Below the pieces are notes generated by a model, which did not search any database, was not told where the DNA came from, and worked only from the letters and a program-made list of their open reading frames with translations. The position numbers were made by a program, and so were the translations under genes. From positions 144,989 to 208,988 of the forward strand of contig NZ_DFQS01000005.1 in the NCBI RefSeq assembly GCF_002377905.1: a stretch of 64,000 nt of DNA, given 5' to 3'. This document shows, piece after piece, positions 25,116-34,094 of the stretch (position 1 is its first letter; each line of letters starts with the position of its first letter). The DNA comes from Psychrobacter sp. UBA3483. GTDB taxonomy: Bacteria; Pseudomonadota; Gammaproteobacteria; Pseudomonadales; Moraxellaceae.

Positions 25116-25697
25116 TTAACTTTTGGCAAAAACAGGTAAAGGATTAAAGCTCACCTCTGAGCGTGGTAATTTTGCCACATCCTGCATGCGCCAATCATTC
25201 TTTCCATCATAACTGACTTGCAAATAATATTTGCCTTTTACGTCATCCAGATCGACTTTTGCCGTGTACTTGTTACCTGCTTGGTGCTTGAGTACCGCAT
25301 CACGGTCTTTTTTAATGTCGGTGGCATGCGAGATAGACAACTCTAACGCATCAGGATAGGTCAACGGCTCACCGTTCAATAACTTACCTGACTGCAAGCT
25401 CTGCTCAGGATAGTTGAGATAAAACACGACATCGCCATTATCGGCAAACTGCATCTTGCCATGTAAATCTAAATCATAGGTCAGCTTGTCGCGTGAAACG
25501 TCATGATATAGGGTTTTGCCATCCATATACCAATCGTCGCGTACCACGCTATCACGGATTTGATAAGAGTAATAAACAAACCAAATACAAGCAATGACCA
25601 CAAAGGCGGGCATGCCAATGACAAAGATAACCACCATATAGTTTTTATACCATGGCTGACTGTCTTGATGCTTAAAGTTCGGTGCTGGACTAGACAT
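25116..25697 (-). CDS. FixH-family protein
   Basis: 193 residues. A single membrane segment, VVIFVIGMPAFVVIACIWFVYYS, spans residues 22-44 and a periplasmic beta-rich domain follows, with GKMQFADNGDVVFYLNYPEQ and YYLQVSYDGKNDWRMQ. FixH family members help assemble or supply copper/heme for cbb3 oxidase. It lies downstream of ccoG and the cbb3 genes on the same strand, which fits this role. About 200 bases separate it from ccoG, so co-transcription is possible but not certain. Confidence 0.85.
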   Translation of the reverse strand: MSSPAPNFKHQDSQPWYKNYMVVIFVIGMPAFVVIACIWFVYYSYQIRDSVVRDDWYMDGKTLYHDVSRDKLTYDLDLHGKMQFADNGDVVFYLNYPEQSLQSGKLLNGEPLTYPDALELSISHATDIKKDRDAVLKHQAGNKYTAKVDLDDVKGKYYLQVSYDGKNDWRMQDVAKLPRSEVSFNPLPVFAKS

Positions 25698-25895
25698 AAC
25701 ATACCTATTAATCAGATATTCGTTTATAAAGTGCGGTTCGTCAGCTTATTATAAACGCTATCAAAAAATAAACTGACGGCTCAGTACAGCCAGTTTAATG
25801 ATAAATGCTTCAACCGCAAGTCAGTGACGATTAGCCTTTGACCAAGCACCACTAACGAGCGGATGAATACATAAAACTAACTACATACTCAATAA

Positions 25896-27305
25896 TTACT
25901 GACCTTGCGTGGTAAAGATATTTTGTTTGCTTACATTATATTTACCATCTTCACTGGTCACCGTCAAAGTAATCGGCGTTTGACCAAACTCAATCACCTT
26001 AGGGTCGCCATAGATACTGACAGGCATATCAAAGCTTTCGCCTGCTTCTAACGGCACATCATTAAAGCGTACACCTAAGCTCAAGCCTTCTTGTGGTTCA
26101 AGGCTTATTTTATAAGTATGCGCACTTTGGGTTTTGTTGGTCAATTTGACGATATAACTGTTTTCAATCATGCCTTGCTGATTGAGTGACGACAACTGAT
26201 TGCGGTCACGGCGAATATCAATCTCTAACGGTACGCGGTCAGTCAATGCATATACCACACCGCCACAAAGTACCGCCAGCAAAGTTAAATAAGCAAAAAA
26301 GCGCGGGCGCAGTACACGGCTTGGCTCTTTTTCGACCAATTGACGCTCTGTGGTATAACGAATCAGTCCACGTGGGTAACCAACCTTGTCCATCACCTCA
26401 TTACAAGCATCGACACAGGCGGCACACTGAATACAGGCAACCTGCAACCCATCACGAATATCGATACCCGTTGGGCATACTTGCACGCACATCGTACAAT
26501 CAATACAGTCGCCTAGGTTTTCAGGGTGGGTGCCTTTTTTACGGGCGCCGCGAGGTTCACCGCGCTCATAATCATAAGAAACAATTAATGTATCTTTATC
26601 AAACATCACGCTTTGGAAACGGCCGTACGGACAGATTTGAATACACATCTGCTCGCGCATGTAGCCTGCATTGACATAAGTTGAAAAAGCGAAAATAAAT
26701 ATCGATACCCATATCCATGTTGACCAATCAGGGAAGGGGATAAACCCTATCATCTGCCAGTTTTGATACAGCGCCTCTGTACCAGAAACATAACTGACGA
26801 ATGTCATCGCCGTAATCATCGAAAATACAAACCAGATAAAGTAGATCAAAAAACGCTTGAAGACTTTTTTAGCATTCATAGGTTCTTTATCAAACTTGAT
26901 GCGTTTGTTACGATCGCCGATGACTATTTTTTCCACATACTGGAACATATGCGTCCAGATGGTTTGCGGGCAAGCATAACCACACCAAACCCTTCCTGCA
27001 TATACCGTCACCATAAATAGTGCAAAAGCCGCAATAAGAGCAAAAACCGCTAGAAAGTAAAAGTCTTGGGTCAAAAAGGTCATACCAAAAATATAATAAT
27101 GCTGCGACGGCACATCAAACCAGATAGCTTGCCTACCGTTATAGCGAATCCACGGCAAAATCAAAAATAACGCCAATAATGCGTACATGCTAATCACACG
27201 GATATTTTGGTAAAACCCGGTGATAAATCTAGGATGAACGCGTTTTTTATTGGCGTTAAGATCCACCTCAACGACAGGAATTTTATTGGATGGTTGTGCT
27301 GACAT
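25896..27305 (-). CDS. ccoG: Cytochrome c oxidase accessory protein CcoG (RdxA/FixG)
   Basis: 469 residues. It has several membrane segments (about 37-55, 85-105, 160-180, 195-215, 335-355). Fe-S ligands are visible in CGYACPQTIWTHMFQYVEK, in QICPYGRF and in the ferredoxin part CIDCTMCVQVCPTGIDI and CIQCAACVDACNEV. The C-terminal Ig-like domain is periplasmic. CcoG is a Cu2+ reductase needed for copper supply to cbb3 oxidase. The cbb3 structural genes precede it, with a strong terminator at 27752-27783 between, so it likely has its own promoter in 27306-27750. Confidence 0.95.
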   Translation of the reverse strand: MSAQPSNKIPVVEVDLNANKKRVHPRFITGFYQNIRVISMYALLALFLILPWIRYNGRQAIWFDVPSQHYYIFGMTFLTQDFYFLAVFALIAAFALFMVTVYAGRVWCGYACPQTIWTHMFQYVEKIVIGDRNKRIKFDKEPMNAKKVFKRFLIYFIWFVFSMITAMTFVSYVSGTEALYQNWQMIGFIPFPDWSTWIWVSIFIFAFSTYVNAGYMREQMCIQICPYGRFQSVMFDKDTLIVSYDYERGEPRGARKKGTHPENLGDCIDCTMCVQVCPTGIDIRDGLQVACIQCAACVDACNEVMDKVGYPRGLIRYTTERQLVEKEPSRVLRPRFFAYLTLLAVLCGGVVYALTDRVPLEIDIRRDRNQLSSLNQQGMIENSYIVKLTNKTQSAHTYKISLEPQEGLSLGVRFNDVPLEAGESFDMPVSIYGDPKVIEFGQTPITLTVTSEDGKYNVSKQNIFTTQGQ

Positions 27306-27530
27306 AAACGTGCCTCTTTAAAAAAAGAATCAGTCTGCTGGCATGATGAACAAATACCTTTAACAGCGAGGTATATGGATGTGCGATGTTATCAATGTCA
27401 GTAAGTAGCAAGAGCCATACCAAAAAAAGTATCCAAGCTTGCTACCAAATGAGCGATTGTAAATAATGGATATAGAATATGCTTAAATAGATGATTCTAT
27501 AGTGTTTCTAATGGATTGCTATTTTAGCAG

Positions 27531-27553
27531 TTTCCCTACTATAAATGGGGTGA
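27531..27553 (-). promoter_or_regulatory. Shared cco-locus motif, copy 1 (upstream of ccoG)
   Basis: TTTCCCTACTAT-N4-GGGGTGA. It matches copy 2 at 31874-31896 in 19 of 23 bases, including all 12 on the left and all 7 on the right; only the middle four differ. CCC and GGG arms allow a short hairpin. Read on the minus strand it precedes a -10-like TAAAAT. It may be an activator site for the cbb3 genes (inference). Confidence 0.45.
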
Positions 27554-27751
27554 GAATGTTAAAAAGCAATAGTTATCTGCCAATTATTGATAGACAAACA
27601 GCTTATAAGTGTCGGTCATAATAAAACTTAAAAATCAGCGGTGATAAAGCATAAGAGATTATTATCTTTAATAAAATTATCAGCAGTTTGCTTCTAGTAT
27701 CTAATAATAAGCAGAATTTATTAATAAGACATAAAGCTGATAAATACGTAA

Positions 27752-27783
27752 AAAGGGAGAACTGCAATAACAGTTCTCCCTTT
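27752..27783 (-). terminator. Terminator of the ccoNOQP operon
   Basis: A 13-bp perfect stem, AAAGGGAGAACTG 27752-27764 and CAGTTCTCCCTTT 27771-27783, with a T-run on the minus strand, 44 bases after the ccoP stop. Confidence 0.9.
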
Positions 27784-27826
27784 GTCAAATATCACTTATT
27801 TATGGTATACGACTGACTAAATATGC

Positions 27827-28972
27827 TTAGTTTGCGACTGCCGCTTCAGGAGTTGCTGCTTTTGGTGCAGCGGCAGAAACAGGCTGCGCTTTGGCAGGCT
27901 GAGTTGTTCTATCAGAAAGAGAATAAACATACGCAGCAAGCAGCATAATGCGCTCATTACCCAGTTTGGTTTCCCATTCTGGCATCACACCAGCACGACC
28001 ATAACGGATGGTATCGCGGATACTTTCACGATCGCCGCCATACAACCAGATATTATCGGTCAAGTTTGGCGCACCAGTAGAGATCATACCTTTGGCATCT
28101 TCACCATGACAAAGTACACAGTTGGTAGGCTCATGGAAGATGGCTTTACCTTGAGCAACTTTGGCTTGGTCAAGCTCGTAACCTGGCTGGTTACCAGAGA
28201 TTGACAAGACATATTCGGCCGCGGCACGCACACCATCTTCACCAAGTTGGTCACGCCAAGCTGCCATACCACCGATACGACCGTTATGTAGCGTCGTCAA
28301 GATATGCGAAGCTTCGCCGCCATATAACCAATCACCATCGGTTAAGTTAGGATAGCCTAGAGCACCTTTAGCATTAGAGCCATGACAGACGGCACAGTTC
28401 TGTAAGAACAAGCGACTACCAACTTTTAACGCGTTGGGGTTTTCAGCAAGCTTTTCAACATACGGTGCAAGCTCAGCGATTTTTTCATCAATCTCAGTTT
28501 GCAGATTCGCAGGTGGTGTTTCACTGCGACGCATGGTTGCTTGCATTTCAGATAGCGTTGCTAGCGTTTTAGTCGCACCGCTAGCATCTGCTTTAGCCAA
28601 GATGTTTTGCTCAAAGTTATCGGTAAAAACCTTGTTATTACTTTCAAGCTCACTCGCTAACTCGTTATGCGAGGTCCATGGCACAGTTTCGCCATCTACT
28701 TCTACGGTCGTGATACCTTCCCATTTCGATGGAAAGATAGCAGGGAAAAATATCCAGTAGGCAACAGCCCAAATAATCGAGCCAAAAAATATCACTAACC
28801 ACCATTTAGGCAGTGGCTTATCGTATTCTTGAATGCCATCGTAAGTGTGCCCAGTCGTACCGTCTTCTTCTACTTCTGGCTTGTATTTCAACACCATTAG
28901 TAAGACACCGAGGATACCCGCCCAACACATAATACTTAGTATGGTGATCCAAGAACTCCAAAAAAATGTCAT
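27827..28972 (-). CDS. ccoP: cbb3-type cytochrome c oxidase subunit III (CcoP)
   Basis: 381 residues. Two N-terminal membrane segments (near 5-25 and 55-75), then a long periplasmic part with two c-type heme sites: CAVCHGSNAKGALGYP and CVLCHGEDAKG, each with downstream Met ligands (GGMAAW, VMPEW). The C-terminal tail is Ala/Pro-rich. CcoP passes electrons from soluble cytochromes to CcoN. It overlaps ccoQ by four bases (ATGA), which indicates tight coupling. It is the last gene of the operon before a strong terminator. Confidence 0.96.
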   Translation of the reverse strand: MTFFWSSWITILSIMCWAGILGVLLMVLKYKPEVEEDGTTGHTYDGIQEYDKPLPKWWLVIFFGSIIWAVAYWIFFPAIFPSKWEGITTVEVDGETVPWTSHNELASELESNNKVFTDNFEQNILAKADASGATKTLATLSEMQATMRRSETPPANLQTEIDEKIAELAPYVEKLAENPNALKVGSRLFLQNCAVCHGSNAKGALGYPNLTDGDWLYGGEASHILTTLHNGRIGGMAAWRDQLGEDGVRAAAEYVLSISGNQPGYELDQAKVAQGKAIFHEPTNCVLCHGEDAKGMISTGAPNLTDNIWLYGGDRESIRDTIRYGRAGVMPEWETKLGNERIMLLAAYVYSLSDRTTQPAKAQPVSAAAPKAATPEAAVAN

Positions 28973-29151
28973 CGTTTATCCTTATTGCGCTGCTCTTCAG
29001 CCAAAGCTTCTTTATCTTTGTCATCAAGCGCAAGTTGTGCATCTTCTTCGAAGCGTTTTTTGTTTTTTGGCGAATACGCCCACCATGCAACGCCTACGAA
29101 GGCAATAAAAGCAGAAACGGTCGCAATTGTTTGTAATTCACCAATACCCAT
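28969..29151 (-). CDS. ccoQ: cbb3-type oxidase small subunit CcoQ
   Basis: 60 residues: one membrane helix (residues 7-27, ending WWAYSPKNKKRFEEDA) followed by an acidic/basic cytoplasmic tail. This is the CcoQ pattern. It overlaps ccoP by four bases, and its ATG shares a base with the ccoO stop (TAATG). CcoQ stabilises the oxidase complex. Confidence 0.93.
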   Translation of the reverse strand: MGIGELQTIATVSAFIAFVGVAWWAYSPKNKKRFEEDAQLALDDKDKEALAEEQRNKDKR

Positions 29152-29789
29152 TAGCGCTGTCCTTCCATCGCGGTACCCAATTGCTGTAAGTAGGCAACCA
29201 GAGCATCAAGCTCAGTGGCGCCAAGTACCGCATCTGGCGCTCCTTCGATATCTTCTTCAGTGTAAGGCACACCAAACTGATCACGGAATAGACGCATTTT
29301 AGTTTGCACATTGGTACCATTTACTTCATTGGTTGCAAGCCAAGGGAAACCAGGCATTACAGATTCAGGTACTAATGAACGTGGATCGATAAGATGTTGT
29401 TTTTGCCAATCTTCAGAATAGCGTCCACCAACACGTGCCAAGTCGGGACCAGTACGTTTGGAGCCCCATAAGAATGGGTGATCCCACGTAGATTCAGCAG
29501 CACGCGAGTAGGGTCCATAACGCTCAACTTCTGCACGTAATGGACGCACCATTTGCGTATGACAAACGTGACAACCTTCACGAATATAAATATCACGACC
29601 TTCAAATTCGAGCGCGGTCCACGGCTCCATAGAGGGAAGAGGAGCGTTTACCCCACCTTCCTCAGGACCCTTGTTATCATAAATCAGCGGTACAATTTCA
29701 ACGAGCGTTGCAAAGCTGATTGCGATAACGATAAAGATAACCAATAAGCCTGTATTTTTTTCAATAATTTCATGCGGTGTACCAGACAT
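29151..29789 (-). CDS. ccoO: cbb3-type cytochrome c oxidase subunit II (CcoO)
   Basis: 212 residues: one N-terminal membrane anchor, GLLVIFIVIAISFATLVEIV (about 14-33), and a periplasmic mono-heme domain with EGCHVCHTQMVRPL as heme c site. WDHPFLWGSKRTGPDLARVG and VMPGFPWL, with the distal Met, are diagnostic. It transfers electrons to the CcoN heme-copper site. The gene lies nine bases after ccoN. Confidence 0.96.
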   Translation of the reverse strand: MSGTPHEIIEKNTGLLVIFIVIAISFATLVEIVPLIYDNKGPEEGGVNAPLPSMEPWTALEFEGRDIYIREGCHVCHTQMVRPLRAEVERYGPYSRAAESTWDHPFLWGSKRTGPDLARVGGRYSEDWQKQHLIDPRSLVPESVMPGFPWLATNEVNGTNVQTKMRLFRDQFGVPYTEEDIEGAPDAVLGATELDALVAYLQQLGTAMEGQR

Positions 29790-29798
29790 GATCGCTCC

Positions 29799-31280
29799 TT
29801 ATACGTTAGCTGCCGAAGGTTTTTCAACACTAGGTTCATGATCAGTAGGATCTGCGATATCAACAGGCTTACCTTCTGGCATTTTAAGTGTTTTATAAAC
29901 GTTATAGGCCATAACAACCATACCCGATACATACAATAGGCCACCAAAAGCACGACCAATATATGGGAAATGTGAGAACTCAACGGTATCAACGAAGCTA
30001 TATACCAACGTACCATCTGGATTGGTTGCAAGCCACATCATGCCTTGGCCAATACCTGAAATCCACATAGAAACGATATAGAAAATAGTACCCGCTGTTG
30101 CTAACCAGAAATGCGTCGTGATTAAGCTAATAGAGTACATTTTTGGCTTGTTATAGATACGTGGTAATAGTACATATAGCGAACCAATGGTAATCATACC
30201 AACCCAGCCAAGCGCACCTGAGTGTACGTGACCGACTGTCCAGTCCGTGTTATGCGATAATGCGTTAACGGTCTTAATAGACATCATCGGACCTTCAAAC
30301 GTTGACATGGCGTAGAACGATAATGCCACAATCATAAAGCGAATGATCGGATCGGTACGCAGTTTATCCCAACTGCCTGATAGCGTTAGTACACCGTTAA
30401 TCATACCACCCCAAGATGGCGCAAATAGGATGATTGAGAACACCATGGCTAGAGACTGCGTCCAATCTGGAAGCGCTGAATAATGCAAATGGTGACCACC
30501 AGCCCACATGTATGAAGCAATCAATGCCCAAAAGTGAACGATAGACAAACGGTAAGAATAGATAGGACGACCAATCTGTACTGGAACAAAGTAATACATC
30601 ATTCCAAGGAAAGCTGCCGTTAAGTAAAAGCCTACCGCATTATGCCCGTACCACCACTGCACCATCGCATCGGTCGCACCGCCAAATAGTGAATAAGATT
30701 TAAACGCACTAACAGGGATTGCCATACTGTTTACGATATGCAAAAGAGCAATCGTAATAATAAATGCGCCAAAGAACCAGTTGGCCACATAAATGTGTGA
30801 GGTTCTACGTTTGATGAGCGTACCGAAGAACACGATGGCATAAGAAACCCATACCAAAGCAATCAAGATATCGATTGGCCACTCAAGCTCAGCGTATTCC
30901 TTGGTCGATGTCAGACCTAAAGGAAGGGTAATCACCGCTGCGACGATAACCGCTTGCCAACCCCAAAAGGTGAACCAAGCTAAATAAGGAGCAAATAGTC
31001 TCGTCTTACAGGTACGCTGCACCACATAATAAGAGGTTGCGAACAGGGCAGAGCCACCGAATGCAAAGATAACCGCGTTAGTGTGTAGCGGTCTTAGACG
31101 ACTGAATGTCAGCCATGGAATGTCAAAGTTTAGTGCTGGCCATGCTAACTGTGAAGCAATGAACACACCAATACTCATGCCGACGATGCCCCATATCACG
31201 GCCATTATCGTAAAGAATCTTACGACAGTGATTTCATACTCACGGTCAACTGGGGCGACTGCTGTGTTTTGTAAACTCAT
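29799..31280 (-). CDS. ccoN: cbb3-type cytochrome c oxidase subunit I (CcoN)
   Basis: 493 residues with about 12 membrane helices. The family motifs include RPLHTNAVIFAFGG (heme b ligand His), WWYGHNAVGFYLTAAFLG (Cu-binding His and cross-linked Tyr region), HLHYSALPDW and the heme ligands in DWTVGHVHSGALGW. This is the catalytic O2-reducing, proton-pumping subunit with high O2 affinity. It is the first gene of the operon. The ATG has AAAGGA upstream, and duplicated TATAAT boxes on the minus strand (31342-31347 and 31352-31357) could be promoter -10 elements. Confidence 0.97.
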   Translation of the reverse strand: MSLQNTAVAPVDREYEITVVRFFTIMAVIWGIVGMSIGVFIASQLAWPALNFDIPWLTFSRLRPLHTNAVIFAFGGSALFATSYYVVQRTCKTRLFAPYLAWFTFWGWQAVIVAAVITLPLGLTSTKEYAELEWPIDILIALVWVSYAIVFFGTLIKRRTSHIYVANWFFGAFIITIALLHIVNSMAIPVSAFKSYSLFGGATDAMVQWWYGHNAVGFYLTAAFLGMMYYFVPVQIGRPIYSYRLSIVHFWALIASYMWAGGHHLHYSALPDWTQSLAMVFSIILFAPSWGGMINGVLTLSGSWDKLRTDPIIRFMIVALSFYAMSTFEGPMMSIKTVNALSHNTDWTVGHVHSGALGWVGMITIGSLYVLLPRIYNKPKMYSISLITTHFWLATAGTIFYIVSMWISGIGQGMMWLATNPDGTLVYSFVDTVEFSHFPYIGRAFGGLLYVSGMVVMAYNVYKTLKMPEGKPVDIADPTDHEPSVEKPSAANV

Positions 31281-32156
31281 TGGATGATTCCTTTACAGCC
31301 CGAATTATCAACAGAATTAACTAACTCTCCGCGGCCTCTATATTATAAAAAATTATAAGCAGATTATGGTTGCGGTACATGTTGTTTTTGCCAAATCTTA
31401 TTATCGTTACCTAGTTTGCTATTAAATCAACCCTACGCTAATGTTCAGCGGTTACTGCTGAGTTGAGGGCGGCGATATAAACGCACTGCGCTCACAGTTA
31501 GACGATAGAAGGATGATTTATAAATAATAAATGGTTAGATTTGATAAGACAATGTGCCTTCCTTGAGCATCAAACATCTATTGAGGCTGAGTATGTATCT
31601 TAATTATTACTGCTAAAAAGCCAGTATGAACGAAGATAGATACTGATATTCAACTGGTGATAAAAAACTTATACACCATCAATGTATGCTAGCGGCGGCT
31701 GACAAAAACCATGTTACGTAATGTTTAGTTAAAACTCCCGACTCTGTTTAAGGGTATTGTAACGCAAACCTAATCAAATATCATCAGAACTATGCGCCAA
31801 AATACAAACTCTTTGGTAAAAATAGTTGTGAGCGATATAATTCTGCAGCGTTATGACCCTATTTTATACCCAATTTCCCTACTATTCTAGGGGTGAAAAA
31901 AGATACTGCTTTTTGTCTAAAAAATACAATTAAGCGTTGGTTTTGTAACAATTGCAGCATTTGCGCTATAAATAGGTTTTACTTATGATCGAAACGCACC
32001 TTATAATGACGCCTTGTATTATCGTTAACAAAATGCTTTTGTACTGATGTTAACGAATATTTTAACCATTTAAATAGTAGCTAAGCTTGGGTGTATGATG
32101 GCGCAAGCCTATCTGCATAAATACCCTCATAAATAATAGGTATTAAGGATAATAAT
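31281..32156. other. Large spacer between ccoN and the SCP2-domain gene
   Basis: 876 bases with no credible ORF. It contains minus-strand TATAAT boxes close to ccoN (31342-31357) and the second copy of the 23-bp cco motif (31874-31896), which has TAAAAT or TATAAA behind it near 31862-31868. I looked for an FNR/ANR palindrome (TTGAT-N4-ATCAA) and found only half-sites such as TTGAT near 31308. The length suggests regulation or an unannotated small RNA, but nothing specific supports the latter. Confidence 0.5.
31874..31896 (-). promoter_or_regulatory. Shared cco-locus motif, copy 2 (upstream of ccoN)
   Basis: TTTCCCTACTAT-N4-GGGGTGA, the partner of 27531-27553. Here the hairpin CCCTA-N6-TAGGG is perfect. 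On the minus strand it is followed by GGGTATAAAAT, a -10-like sequence, about 590 bases before ccoN. Confidence 0.45.
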
Positions 32157-32546
32157 ATGGCAGTTTTTTTGACAGACGAATGGTTTGAGCAAGTTGAGAA
32201 AATGGGTCAAGAAGCCGGTGAGTTAAATTTACCACCAGCGCTTGCCAACATGGTAGTCAATCTAAAAGTTACGGATGCTGAGCAAGATATTGAAGCCAGT
32301 TTTGCTGACGGTTTATTGCATCGCGGTTTGAATGATAAGGCAACCACAACCTTATTATTGGATCGTAGCTTGCTGCAATCTATCATAACCAACTTTGATA
32401 CCAATGAAATCATGGGTGCCTTTATGGCAGGTAAAATCCGTGTCGAAGGTGATATGTCACAATTAATGGCGGTACAAACGGCGCGTCCTAGTGCTGAGCA
32501 AAAAGAGCTGTACAGTAATATCAAATCAATGACCACGATGGCTTAA
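32157..32546 (+). CDS. SCP2 sterol-binding domain protein
   Basis: 129 residues matching the SCP-2 fold: VVNLKVTDAEQDIEASF, then TTTLLLDRSLLQSII and the lipid-tunnel region MGAFMAGKIRVEGDMSQLM. These domains bind fatty acids or sterol-like lipids; stand-alone bacterial versions have no settled role. The ATG at 32157 follows AAGGAT. It is monocistronic with a terminator 40 bases downstream. No signal peptide is visible, so it is cytosolic. Confidence 0.85.
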   Translation: MAVFLTDEWFEQVEKMGQEAGELNLPPALANMVVNLKVTDAEQDIEASFADGLLHRGLNDKATTTLLLDRSLLQSIITNFDTNEIMGAFMAGKIRVEGDMSQLMAVQTARPSAEQKELYSNIKSMTTMA

Positions 32547-32585
32547 TGGTCTGTTTTTCATCTTTATATCAATAACATTTAGCAT

Positions 32586-32618
32586 AAAAAAGCCCTTAAT
32601 TCACATTAAGGGCTTTTT
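32586..32618. terminator. Bidirectional terminator after the SCP2 gene
   Basis: A 13-bp stem: AAAAAGCCCTTAA against TTAAGGGCTTTTT (ending 32618) between convergent genes, with a T-run on both strands. Confidence 0.92.
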
Positions 32619-32652
32619 CGTCGGAGAATTTAACAGTAAGGTAATTTCTAAA

Positions 32653-33633
32653 TTAACTGGCTTTTGATTGTTGAGCACTTGCTTGCGATTTTTGATTTTC
32701 TTTATAAATTGCCGCTTGTAGCCAAATATTGGCCTGTACATAGGCATGCACTTGGATAGCAGCGGTGGTTTCGATTTTAGGCGCGCCAATACGAATGACA
32801 AACGGGTCAGCATCTTGCTCGCGCAGTACCACTACATCAAATAAGATAATGGTCTGACCATTAAATAGTGTTTCTTGCTTACCAAGTACCTGACCTTGAC
32901 ACCATGCTTCGTCTTCTTGGCCTAAGGTATCACCGAATAAATACGCACACATATGGCCAAGATTAATCTCGACGGGTGCCATTTGCTCTTTGGTTTCAGG
33001 CTGCCATGCTTTGATTTGCTCTTGTAAATCGTCAGGCATTTTTCCATCATTGGCAGCGACGATATCGTTAAAAGCGCGATGGTAGCGAATGGCTTCTTGG
33101 TCTTCGACCATAATCACTTCGTCTTGTTCGCTCAGCTTAATCTCATGCGCCCACGCACTAAAGTTCACATAATAAGCGGTATCTTGCTGATATAAATGGC
33201 GATTTGCAGTATACAACTGGTCGAAAGCATAAATAATACTGCCATCAGTGGTGCGTAAGCGTAAGACGGCATCGTGGGTGTTGTCATTGACAATCATGCG
33301 TTCGATTTTGCAGGTCAGCCCATAAGGGCTATCGACACAAGGGTAAGCATTAATAAAGCATTCAGGCTTGCCATCTTTCATCGCCAGCACTTGATTGATA
33401 TGACAAGGTTGGTCTTCAGATAGCAATAAACAGCTGTCTTTGGCGCTGACATTGCTGTTAAGCCCTTTTGGCATCGCCGCTTTTTCAATCATCTTTTGTA
33501 GCCATTCTGGCACGTCTTGACTCATGTCATCGGTCAAAATACGCCAATGATCGGCGTGACCGGCAGATTGCTCGTCAGTTAAGGTGATTTTGGTGGGTGA
33601 TTGGATGTTTTTATATTGATAATTAATGGTCAT
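32653..33633 (-). CDS. Protein of unknown function, about 326 residues
   Basis: I do not recognise the family. I prefer the ATG at 33633, which has TTTGAG upstream; a longer frame starts at 33660. No signal peptide or membrane segment is seen. The protein is mixed alpha/beta with several Cys-containing stretches (KDSCLLLSEDQPCHINQ, PECFINAYPCVDSPYG, LTCKIERM) and late beta-rich parts (GQTIILFDVVVLRE, DPFVIRIGAPKIETT). It ends with a Lys/Ser/Gln-rich tail after AYVQANIWLQAAIY. It is convergent with the SCP2 gene and divergent from the LolC/E gene, so it stands alone. Confidence 0.75.
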   Translation of the reverse strand: MTINYQYKNIQSPTKITLTDEQSAGHADHWRILTDDMSQDVPEWLQKMIEKAAMPKGLNSNVSAKDSCLLLSEDQPCHINQVLAMKDGKPECFINAYPCVDSPYGLTCKIERMIVNDNTHDAVLRLRTTDGSIIYAFDQLYTANRHLYQQDTAYYVNFSAWAHEIKLSEQDEVIMVEDQEAIRYHRAFNDIVAANDGKMPDDLQEQIKAWQPETKEQMAPVEINLGHMCAYLFGDTLGQEDEAWCQGQVLGKQETLFNGQTIILFDVVVLREQDADPFVIRIGAPKIETTAAIQVHAYVQANIWLQAAIYKENQKSQASAQQSKAS

Positions 33634-34094
33634 GAATATACTCAAACTTAAGTCAGCCATGAAGTTTGGGTCTAAAACTGTGATTGCTGACCATTATCCA
33701 ATATATGAGCGGATTGGTTTATGATAACCAGCAATGTCGTCAGTAAAGAGGCAACAAACAACAATGAGGGGTTAATGACAATTGTCCTTAGCATACAATA
33801 TATAGGTATAGACGCAACTAATAGCAAGCCCCTCGCGAAAAATAATATAAAAAGTTGAGTTTTTATTAAAAAATACCGGCAGTTTGCGCTAATGACTGGC
33901 ACATATAAGTCAAATTGTGTCAAACTAGCTCCCTTTTGACAGCGGTATTTTGCTGCTCATAACCCCTGTTTTTGTGTTCGATTGATATGTTTTTGCGCCA
34001 ACTGCTTTTATCAGTGTCATGCTATGAGGCAGTTGTTGCATTGGGTTTTATAACATACATAAAGTCGCACGTAGATAAGATAAAGAGTTTGAAT
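33634..34094. other. Spacer upstream of the LolC/E-type gene
   Basis: 461 bases. A TTGACA at 33936-33941 on the plus strand could be a -35 for the lol operon, but the -10 seventeen bases on (ATAACC) is poor. The frame of the Lol gene is open upstream to a TTG at 33972, but that extension lacks the family start, so I treat it as non-coding. Confidence 0.4.

Larger units (their letters stand above)
27306..27826. other. ccoG upstream region with shared 23-bp motif
   Basis: This spacer of about 520 bases separates ccoG from ccoP. It holds the ccoNOQP terminator (27752-27783) and a 23-bp motif at 27531-27553 that recurs upstream of ccoN. A -10-like TAAAAT follows that motif on the minus strand (27521-27526), placing a possible ccoG start 210 bases before its ATG. 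I do not accept the short minus ORF that begins in the terminator. Confidence 0.5.

Noticed and set aside
27603..27788. 61-codon minus ORF between ccoP and ccoG
   Set aside because: It begins within the ccoNOQP terminator and has no ribosome site; the hydrophobic look comes from AT-rich DNA.
31281..32156. FNR/ANR box for the cbb3 operon
   Set aside because: I looked for TTGAT-N4-ATCAA on both strands of the ccoN upstream region; only half-sites and wrongly spaced pairs occur.
33672..33923. 83-codon minus ORF, hydrophobic
   Set aside because: It starts at a TTG without a ribosome site in an AT-rich spacer; no homology recognised.
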